Assembly: GCA_935421135.1 (NCBI GenBank)
Contig: OW285188.1
Span: forward strand, 2,129,001-2,193,000
Length of the DNA: 64,000 bases
Direction of reading: 5' to 3'
From: Bugulina stolonifera
Lineage: Eukaryota; Bryozoa; Gymnolaemata; Cheilostomatida; Bugulidae
Position 1 is the stretch's first letter, and the number at the start of each line of letters is the position of its first letter. Positions 35,178 to 47,100 of this stretch are shown in pieces. The notes under the pieces are model-generated. The model was not told the origin of the DNA and made no database searches. It saw only the letters and a list, made by a program, of their open reading frames with translations. The position numbers were made by a program, and so were the translations under genes.

Positions 35178-38100
35178 ATGTCTGCCTGTGAGTATAAAGA
35201 ACGTAATAATTAATTATGAATAAATACAACACATCGACATTGAATTTTGATTGTAAGATAAAACTAAAATTAAAATTCATGAAATTGAAATTCACCAAGC
35301 TTTAACTGCTTGCTTACTGCCTTTAGTTATTATGTCCGCTATGCAATCTGGTATTTGATTGAAGAGATGTGCCTCCTATAAAAATTAGATGGTCACTGGG
35401 ATAAAACTTTCTCTTCTTGGACTAGTACCCCTCGAGTGTAGGAGACGAAATCATCGAATGACTTTACTTCACAAAATTCTCCAAGATGAAGAGAGCCACA
35501 ATACACTATCCTCCAGTTACAATGAAATCGTTGAAAGCCGCTCGCAAACAACCATGACAACCAGAGCTGCAGCCAGAGGCGAACTAACATCAATTTCTGC
35601 CACAACCAATGTATACCATAATAGTTTTCTCCCTCGAACAATCCGAGATATAAGAATTGGCTATCCCGAATAAAAGTAAATCAGCGATACGCTGTATTAT
35701 TGACCTTTTCACTGTAGCACACTGTTAGTAATGAGGCATTCAACTTGCACAATATGTGATAATAGAATGTTTTATCAACGACGAGTGACGACGAGTGAGT
35801 ATTCGTTTGTATTGTTACATTGATTATACAAAATATTTTGTCAATGTTAGAAGTAGAATGGAACAAATGATTCCATAAGATAAAAATTGCACGTGCAATG
35901 CAATTTGTTTGACTTGACTTTGACTTGCATATCAATGTGACTTGACTTCGACACTGAATGACGTGTGACTTTGATTTGGTTTCCGCCAGGTCAATGTGGA
36001 GGATAAAAATTTTGTACAGTGTATAGCCAATATCCGAATATGGAAAAAATTCTCAATTGTCTGCATATTTGTCATTTTTACTTCATCAGTGCTACTAGCA
36101 CCATTTAGAGTATATCAAGGTTAGCTATGAGGATACACACCAAATGTAACATCTAGGTTGTGTGTACGTGAGACTACACAGTGCATAGTCACAACTCACA
36201 AGTACACCCAGTGTAAGTATAGTCTAAGTGTGGTTTAAGTAGTGAGTACAATGTTAATGTACAGTGCAATAATTAGTTAATTACTGTAGACTGGAATTGC
36301 CGGACTGGCCAGTAGCCACTCTGTGCTGTACCATGTGCTGTTTATATGCTATGTAACACTGTATCACCGTTACTAATATTTATAATAATACTACATGACC
36401 AGTCTCAAACGTACTGCCGATATTACTACACATATAGACTAGATGCCATGGTTTTATAACAACATACATGGCCAGCTACACCTTGGCATGGGTTTTCATG
36501 CATTGGAATGTCTACTAAAAAAAAGTGATGTTTTGGAAAATGTACATTTTTTGAGGTTGTCTCCCACTTGACTTGCATTTTGACTTGCAAGTAGACTAGT
36601 CGACTTGACTTGACTTGACTTGCGACTGGCATGACGGCTGACTTGACTTAACTTGAGGCAGCACTGACTTGGCTTGCTTCCAAAATTTTTAGAAATTACT
36701 TGTTGACTTGAAGTTCGACTTGGACCCAACTCTGCTGATATCTGTTCCACTTAGCTTTGAATCTGGATTTGGATCTTGATAGGGCCTCAAGATCTCTCTG
36801 TGAGAGGAAAGGGAATCCGCCGAAACAATAAGAAACGGCTGTGGTCAATGGATAAAAATGTTGCAGAAAACATTTGTTTGAGCACAAACTGATCTAAGTA
36901 GTAATTCTGAAAAGAGTGGCTTGGTGGCAATATTGCTGCCCTAAAAATTCGTTTTTTGCCTAGATCCTTTTTGGGGTCTCGTATTTGTCTATTTGTAGAA
37001 AATCTTCTGTGATACTGACTCCTGCTTGCAAAGATTTTCTTTTGTTTTTTGCTGTGGTATTAGTTTTTGTTTGCTCAGACCAACTTTGGTTGCCCTTGAG
37101 ATCGAGATTTAGTTTGGATAAAGTGTTGAGAGAGACTCATTACTTCATCATGCTCTGACGTGAGTGTTGGGGGGCATTGGAATGCTCAACCCAGTTTGTA
37201 GCTGAACAACTGAACACTAGATATTATACTGTAATAATAAAGTCACAATGATTAGCCAACTATAGTAGATTATGGATATGAGTTGCTTGAGATGTGGGTG
37301 TTAAGTGCTTAGGCTACCGAGTTGACGGCCAAAATGATACATTGGTCTGACTGCTAAGTGGAGTTCGGCCGCGTGGCTGCCGTGACTGAGCAATACATGT
37401 ACCAAGAGAAGACATCGACAAGCCCAATAATCTGTAGACTATAATAGATAAGTGGTGCTTGCAGTGTAATAACCAACCAATAGTCAACTTGGTAGGCACT
37501 GTGAATTGATGCCTAGGCTGTAGTATTTTGATTGTATTTCATGTTTCTGTTGTAGTATGGCAGCACCCATATGTGAATGTGTTTAGACACTTTGATGTGG
37601 GTCAATGGAAGAAGTCAGCGAGAGAAGGAGATGTTTCTACGTGTATGGTAAGCTCTATAGTTTCCCTCCCACAGTAACTCCACAGTCTATACCTCCCTTC
37701 CTACAGTAACTCCACAGTCTATACCTCCCTTCCTACAGTAACTCCACAGTCTATACCTCCCTTCCCACAGTAACTCCACAGTCTATACCTCCCTTCCCAC
37801 AGTAACTCCACAGTCTATACCTCCCTTCCCACAGTAACTCCACAGTCTATACCTCCCTTCCTACAGTAACTCCACAGTCTATACCTCCCTTCCTACAGTA
37901 ACTCCACAGTCTATACCTCCCTTCCCACAGTAACTCCACAGTCTATACCTCCCTTCCCACAGTAACTCCACAGTCTATACCTCCCTTCCCACAGTAACTC
38001 CACAGTCTATATCTCCCTTTTTAAAGTGACTTCACAGTCTATATCTCCCTTTTTACAGTAACTCCACAGTCTATACCTCCCTTCCCACAGTGACTCCACA

Positions 38101-41100
38101 GTCTATACCTCCCTTCCCACAGTAACTCCACAGTCTATACCTCCCTTCCCACAGTAACTCCACAGTCTATATCTCCCTTTTTAAAGTGACTTCACAGTCT
38201 ATATCTCCCTTTTTACAGTAACTCCACAGTCTATACCTCCCTTCCCACAGTAACTCCACAGTCTATACCTCCCTTCCTACAGTAACTCCACAGTCTATAC
38301 CTCCCTTCCTACAGTAACTTCACAGTCTATACCTTTACCTGCTACAGTATTTCAATCCAATTAGCCTTACTAATAATACAAACTGTTGTTATTCACTATG
38401 TATATCCAGGACAAGGCTGTCAAGTGTACAGTGTACAAGGTTGTTGGAGTTATCCCAGCTAATAATTACATACAGTTACCAAAGACCGGATCGCAGTCAC
38501 TGGGTCTAACGGGGCGCTATGTTTACCTCACCTTCAAACCTATTCCTGAGCGGTATTTTGTTATGCACCTGGATGTAACGAGTGAAGACGGATTAATAAT
38601 CAGGTAAGAGAGCACATCCTGTTTTACATCATCACTGAGATGTTAGCAATGAGGTCAACTCTAGATGACATCACTGTACTGTGTATGTTTCAGGGTACAC
38701 TGAATATTCCGTGCTATACTTTATTTGTAGAATTTCTTTCTCTAATCTGTTCAAAGAGTTTAAGTCCACATCTACTTGGCTACAGTTTCCATTTGTTGTG
38801 ACGGCGGCTCAAGACACTGTTGAATACCAGACCAGTCGTCTTACTAAACATGGTATGCTATACACTATAGTTCATGTCATCACATGGTATGCTATACACT
38901 ATAGTCCATGTCATCACATCGTATGCTATACACTATAGTCTATGTCATCACATCGTATGCTACACACTATAGTCCATGTCATTACATGGTATGCTATAAA
39001 CTATAGTCCATGTCATCACATCGTATGCTATACACTATAGTTCATGCCATCACATGGTATGCTATACACTATAGTCCATATCATCACATGGTATGCTATG
39101 CACTATAGTCCATGTCATCACATCGTATGCTATACACTATAGTCCATGTCATTACATGGTATGCTATAAACTATAGTCCATGTCATCACATCGTATGCTA
39201 TACACTATAGTTCATGTCATCACATCGTATGCTACACACTATAGTCCATGACATCACATGATGCTTAAGTATGTACAGCAGATTTGCCAACCGGCCTTAT
39301 TACCGAGTACAGATAAAAACACAGTATTATAGTAGATACATGTGTTTCTGTTTATGTTTAATCAGCCAATCACATGTCTCTTACAGCCGAGCCATGTGCC
39401 GCACCATCAACAACAAGATGGACACTGCTTATATTAGACTTACAGTACATGCTGAGTATTTACCTGAATAGAGCGTACAGCCATGTTAAGACAGTAAGGA
39501 TGTGTGCTAACACCCTTATTAAAGGGATGTACACAAGTGACAACTACTACGAACCCGGTGTGTATATATACGTGTAAAAATTTGTGTAGATACATATACA
39601 AATGAGATTATGTGTGTACAAATGATAGTACAGTATATATGTGTACAAATGTGAGTATATGTGTGTACAAATGAGAGTACAGTATATGTGTGTACAAATG
39701 AGAGTATGTGTGTACAAATGATAGTACAGTTACAGTATATATGTGTACAAATGTGAGTATATGTGTGTACAAATGAGAGTACAGTATATACGTATGTGTA
39801 CAAATTGAGTATTGTACAATGGTATAAATTTCTTAAGCCTGGAAGTTTGAAATATTTCATAAGTAGTCAATCTCTTGGACACTCTCACTTTGGTCTTTTA
39901 GTCAATTGAATAGATTTGTCATCTGTCTACCTTGCCCTGGTGACATGTACAGTATATATCCGTTATGACATGCTTAATAGGCACATTGTACATACCATGT
40001 GCTTGAACTCATATAGGTATAACTACAGAGGAAGCTAAACGTTTGGGATTACCAGAAAGAGGTATCCAATCCATTCCTAGAGAAATGTCATTTCCTCTTC
40101 ATAAATCAGATAAATGGCATGAGAAGTATGACCTGATTAGGTGAGTGTATTTATAGCAGGAGAGACGAATCTCATGTGTCTCATGTATGAGTATGCCACT
40201 CAATTCAGAATGTATAAACATGTATCACTCTCCCACTTATCTATGGATCAGGTACTCTAGTTATGCTTAGTATACATGACTTGTATACCCTTAGTTTCCA
40301 TGTCAGGTATGTAACAATTGATGATAATATAGTACACTCTTTAAATATTGTCTATCATAGAGTGATTTATCTCTCTTATGGTGCATTTACACTACACCAA
40401 CTTCAACACCAACTTCAACACCAACTTCAACACCAACTTCAACACCAACTTCAACACCAACTTTAACACCAACTCCGTCACCAACTCCAACCTCCAACAC
40501 CTACTCCCAACTACGTGTTTATACTATACCAACTAGTAGTTGACCACACAATCAATTAATTGCCAGTATCCACAGCAGCAAGCACTGTGATTATAGTAAA
40601 TAAGCATAAGCAGCTTATGAAAGCTTTGGATTCATCATCTATGATCCTGGATTTGTAAACTGGCTGGTAGTTATAACCTTAGCTAATGGAAATTATATGT
40701 GTACTTCAAATTAAAGTTTTGTAAGTATCACTTTGAATAGCTAGTGCTAGGGAAGGTTTTTCCCATAATAAAGCTTTAGGTTTATCATCAATAATCCAGA
40801 GCCAATCCTAGATTTGCAAAACAGATGCTAGCTATAATTAAAATACTGATTTCTGATTGGTCAATACCCTCCAACTCGTCGGAGTAACCCAGCACTGTTG
40901 GGTTGCTCGTCTCCGACAATAGGGATCTCCAACACCTACACCGACTTTTGTGTTTACACTACACCAACTTTGCTGGAGTTGGGCAGAAAAGACGGAGTTG
41001 GTGTTGGTGTAGTGTAAATGCAAGTTTACATTTCAGTTGCTTGTCATGTATACTGCCTACTCCATCTTGTAATTTTCCCAGCTCATGCTACTAAGTTACT

Positions 41101-44100
41101 CTCATAGTTAGCAAACTATTCAATCGTTTGACATTCTTTGTACGATGTACTACAGTATATTGTTATTATGATGATAGTATATTTTGCTGTTGACAAAAAT
41201 AGAATTTTGATTTGAAATGGAGAGGAGTTAGTGAACATGATTTAAAAATGATGCTTAAGCTAGGCCTCCTTTTGCCATGCGGCCCTTACTAATGCCACAA
41301 TGTTATCAAATGATGTTCTTAAACCACCTTCTCGCTCTGCTGGATGAGGCAATAATGAAGCTTCAAAGTTTTATTAGAACAGGGACACCACATAGTGTTA
41401 TACTAAGTGCTTGATGCGTAAACTCAGCTTTCTCTCTGAGGAGGGGAATGCTCTGAATTGTGAACAAGTCTTCACAATGGTGAACTGTTTTAGTAAATAT
41501 TTTGGTGGACACATCATGAACATACATGTATGTAGTATAGCATTATGTTAATGTCTTATATTCAATGTGATGGAATGCTGGTGACATCTTCCCATGCGTA
41601 ACGGTGCCTATTGTTGACATTTACCGCATAATGTCCAACGTTAGGTTACCATTTTATATGTAGGTTCCCTTCAGAGAGCAACAAGACTCCACAAGAAGCT
41701 CTCACCAAGTTGGATAATTTGCCTTTACTACAGTCAAAGTCTGAAATGTCAAGTGTACAGTCAAAGTCTCGAAATGCCAAGCAAAAATCTGCAAGTGTTG
41801 GAAAGATGCCCGCCGCATCTCCAGTCAAAAGTTCTGGACGAGTATACAGCAAATCTTCGAAAATGATTCACAAGGTTTGTTATTTTATACTAAGATGATC
41901 AATATTTGGGATGTACTAGCTGTCGTTCACTAGTTGGTTTACCAGTCTATTGGAACGTACACTGCAGCAAGTCTTCTTTCTATATTGAGTCGATGTTACC
42001 ACTACTACTTTCAGCTATTCTTATAGACCAGGCTTACAAGAGGACATGATGTAAGGGAGATAATCGATTAACATCAGTCTGAACTACTGTATATTTAAGT
42101 GATTTATTGGATATTAGCATACACAGCACGCTTACAAACGTAACTGCTTTGTGTGTAACTGGGCAATAATCACTCTCTCCTCTTTAGAGGCCCAAGTCAC
42201 AGCCCCAGCTGCCTACGGTTGGTTCGGATGAACATTCTGATCTCTATCTTAATGGAGTTGGATTCAGAGAGAGGTCTGCAGACAACAAGGAGAACGGGTA
42301 TGAGCCGAGGGAGGTACACGTGATCACAGATACTAAGAAGAAGTCTAACAGTCGACCCACCTCCGTCATGGGGGCCGAGTCTATATCCAGTAGCCGGGTG
42401 CATCCCAGGACATCTGGCCAGGTGACAACTCTATACACTGCGTGTATGTAAGGGGGATAACTCTATAGTCTATACACTGTGTGTATGTAAGGGGGGTAAC
42501 TCTATATCCTGAGTATATGTATGTAAGGGGATAACTCTATATACTGTGTGTATGTAAGGGGGATAACTCTATATTATGTGTATATATGCAAGGGGGATAA
42601 CTCTATATGCTGCGTACATGTATATGGTAATTCTAGGTTGTCTATTGTTTCAGAAAGTGAGGTTTCCCTTAAATCCTGACATCGATGAGGCAGCTCGGAG
42701 TAACTATAAGGTAGGTTTCCTGGCTGTCTGTCTGTCTCCTTGTTTCCATTGAGTATGGCCGGCTGGCTGGCTGGATGGCCGGCCGGCCGGCCGGCTGGCT
42801 GGATGGCTGGCTGGATAGCTGATTGGCTGGCTCCAGAGATTCAGAGTAACTATATTTACTTATTTCAGTGCCTGCAGCCAGACCCCATCATCAAGCTGAG
42901 GAAAGTTATCGGGTTTGGAGGTGCGAGCATGAACCAGGCTGTGTGGACGCAAGGAGGTACCTACATTGTATACCCCTGCCATGCTTTGGTTGTGGCAGTC
43001 CACGCTTCTACTGGCAAACAGAGATTCTTCATTGGGCACACAGACAAGGTAGACATGTGCATATTACATGTAGAAGTGTTGATGTACGTAGTGTTAGTGG
43101 CAATGGTATACTAGATATTGTACATTTATATAATATTGTGTGCATTATTCTTCTAGAGTACTTCACCTCTAGAGATCATATTTTGCTTGTAGATATCTTG
43201 TATTAGCATAACCAGAGATTCTTCGATGTTAGCCTCTGGTCAAGCAGGACACAACTGTTCCATCAGAATCTGGAACTATCGTACTGCCGACTGTTTGTCT
43301 GTGTTTAAAGTCAGTGGATCTGCGCTCTGCTGTCTCAACTTCTCCGAGAGCGGGTCTATTCTCTCAGCTGCTGGGAGAGACAACCATAATAAAACTGTAA
43401 GATACATGTACATATTGTATACATTATAATATAATCAGTTAGGTGTATACTGTACTATAAGATACATGCACATATTGTATACATATAATATAATCAGTTA
43501 GGTGTATACTGTACTATAAGATACATGTACATATTGTATACATATAATATAATCAGCTAGGTGTATACTGTACTATAAGATACATGTACATATTGTATAC
43601 ATATAATATAATCAGTTAGGTGTATACTGTACTATAAGATACATGTACATATTGTATACATATAATATAATCAGTTAGGTGTATACTGTACTATAAGATA
43701 CATGTACATATTGTATACATATAATATAATCAGTTAGGTGTATACTGTACTATAAGATACATGTACATATTGTATACATATAATATAATCAGTTAGGTGT
43801 ATACTGTACTATAAGATACATGTACATATTGTATACATATAATATAATCAGTTAGGTGTATACTGTACTATAAGATACATGTACATATTGTATGCATATA
43901 ATATAATCAGTTAGGTGTATACTGCATGTATGCACGACTTACCATTAATATGTATAATTATATCTACCCCTCCACTCTGATTGGTCTGTTCCCATGATTG
44001 GCCGCAATTGGCAGTGAGCCAACAATAAAGTGATACACTGTCTTCTATTCCAAACCAAAACCGGGTACATATGTACTTTGGTTTAAAATGGTTGCTTGCT

Positions 44101-47100
44101 GTACCTGTATATGCACACCATTATTACGTGGAATACACAATGGTGTATGTCATATAATTAAAGTGCAGGTGGAACTGTTACTATTTGGTTACCTGCATTA
44201 CAATGCTCTGTACTTTCCCCAGCTGGTGGCCGTTTGGAACACGTCTCGGGTTATGAGAGGCGGAGAGGTTAATTTAGTGGCTAAAGCTCACACTGAGGTG
44301 GAGGTCTGCGCGCTGAAGGTGTCTCCAGCTGATGATGCTAGGTGAGTGTTACTCTTGCTATTACAGTGTATATGTTGTGTGGGACGGATTGGTGTGCACA
44401 CGATGTTACTCTTACTGTTGTTACAGTCATTCACCCATTGTCTCAGATTACTCTCGGAGTATGAGTACTTATTTCAATATAGCCTTCAATCATGTGATTC
44501 ATTGGTTGATGCCATGTGATTCCTTCAGGTTGATGTCATGTGATTTATTTAGGTTGGTGTCATGTGGTCGTAACAATATCAGACTGTGGAGGCTGAAGGA
44601 CAGCTCCCTGAGATCTGCCGCCGTTCCATTGGCTGAGCACCACACCATGGAGTTTACTGACATCTGCTGGGACTTCGAACCATCCGTGTCTGCGGAGATC
44701 CGCCCCAAACCAGCAGATGAGAGAAGAATGTAAGACTAGAATAATAGTACATAGCTGTGTGTAGCTGCAGTGCTGCTACTACTTATGTAGAATAATAGCA
44801 AAGTTTATAGAACTAATAAGTTGTTCCACGGCTTTATACACCAATAGGATCGCACGAAATCTGACCTAATAAGCGGCCTAGTTCAAAGTAGTTGAGCGGC
44901 AACGAAAAATTACCGATAAAACAATGGAGTCTTCTCAAGATTGGCGAAAAAATTGCCCTGAGATTGGCTAAAAGTATTTGTAATGCTAGCCTATTATTCT
45001 CAGAATACATAATGTTTATACCAATAACATCAATAGAAGATGCAAGCATTTAGAAGAGCAGAAATATAGGAAAAAGGCCCAAAAAGTTCGAGCTATCCTA
45101 CTGATCACGTGGTCTGAACTATTTATGTCTCGTGTAGACCAAAGATGGTAAAAGTACGCTCTTTGTGCAGACTGTCAACCACTATTGTCGACCTATATTT
45201 CTATAGCCTAAGCGTTTGACCACAGGCTGGGCGCTCGTTAAAGAGCAACGGTTTGCCCATTTTGGCGAGAGAACTACGGCAAATGAGTATGCGCATCGTT
45301 TACTGGATAAACTTGGTATATAGAAACTTTGATAATAGTACATAGTGTGTAGATGCAGTGGTGGTACTTCTTATATAGACTTATAGTACATAGTGTGTAG
45401 ATGCAATGGTGGTACTTCTTATATAGACTTATTTAGATTTAGACCATCTTGTTAATCTATGTTCAATGGTGATACTGTTCATATGTTAATAGTAGTATAC
45501 ATGTAAATTCATTGTATGGATTGCTAGTAGTATGCTAGTTAGTTACATGTATGTCAGTGTAGATAATGTGTATATTGTCTGACTATATTCTGGATGTGAT
45601 GAGTCATGTTCACTATTCAGATATGCATGCAGCAAGAGTGGGCATATATTTGAGATAGACCACAGGCGGATGGCCATATCCAATGTACACAGACTTCTTC
45701 CGCATACTAAGGATGGAGAGAAACAGACCATGGCTTCTGGTGGGTAGTATGCTTGTCCACTATCTGTGTGGGTGTAGAGGAACGTGTGTTCTAAGTGTCG
45801 GTCATAGTTCAATTTGGCATCAAGTCTGCATCAGAACATCATCTATTATCTATTGTCTGTCTGTTCCTACGGAGCAGAATAGCACAGAGTAATGCTTTTA
45901 ACTTAGGCTGATTAGGCAGCCAGTGCAAGGATCGTGAATACGCCATATTGCATGCTTGTGTGTCTCTCCCCTTGTGTGTACCTTAACAGTATACTGACGA
46001 TTATTATTTTCTTACACAATCTGAGTCAGTTTTTTATGCTCATTCAGAATCACATAAGTTTTGATGAATTTAGCCTAACTTATTTGACTGCACTAGGTCA
46101 AAGTTAACCCGAAAATGCTCACATGTTCACATTTGTTTGTAGGCGGGGGCGTGACTATAAATAGTATATATGCTAACGACACATTCTGCGTCACTGGGTC
46201 CAATGATGGTTATCTACGTGTGTGGCCACTCGACTTCAAACATGTCTACTTGGAAGCTGGTAAGTAGCTGACAGGTACTATCATGTGCCCTATCATTCTC
46301 ACTGGGGTTTGATCATTCCTGTCTTTGTATATATAGTAGTAGTTGCATGGTCAGGTGACTTCTGTCTGATGTACATGTAGAGCACGATGGTCCAGTATCC
46401 GTGGTACAGATGTCTGACAATGGATTGAAGATTCTTGCTGGAACCTCGACGGTAAGCACCAACTGTTTCAGACAGGCGGAGCGGATAACACTGCGACTTC
46501 TCTTACTGTCATATTTACTGTACGATACTATAGTGATTACATTTCATACTACTTTTTAACTTGATTTACAGAGCCTTTGCTGTGCAGTAGTTATACACAC
46601 CCCTTATTCCCTATTGTATGATTATATATGATTGTGTGGTGTTTTGCAGGGTAATCTCGGTGTGCTGGACGTAACGACACGCAGCTATCAGACACTGATG
46701 AGGTCTCACACTGACACTGTACTGCACATGTCACAGGATGTGTTCAGGCAGCACATGGCTACGGTGTCAGCTGATCATACTATCAGAGTCTGGTCACAAG
46801 ACACTGGCGAGCAGGTACCCTTTACTATACTCTACACAGCTACACTGCTATGCTGTATACTTTGACCTGTCTGTCATCTGTGCTAACTCTCATGAAATAT
46901 TCCACAACAAGGCTACATATATTGTTGTATCGTCAGAAGGCTAATTTCCTGTTGATGCTTTATTTCCTCATAATTTGTAGCTCTATGACTTTCATTCCCC
47001 TAATGAGTGTCCCACGAACATCTGCTACCACCCCTCCAAACAGCTTTTTGCTGTCGGCTTTGATAACGGAGCAGTGAGAGTGTTTGATATACAAGCTACT

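Larger units (their letters stand above)
35178..40140 (+). other. WDR90 part 1: CFAP20-like domain, exons 1-6
   Basis: Exons: 35178-35187, 37556-37647, 38410-38603, 38731-38852, 39387-39557, 40017-40140. They encode about residues 1-237, with the strongest matches in exons 3-5 and the basic/proline motif IPREMSFPLHKSDKWHEKYD in exon 6. This domain is shared with CFAP20 and is the microtubule-binding part. Intron 1 carries a LINE fragment (35412), and the introns after exons 2, 4 and 5 open with minisatellites. Confidence 0.9.
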
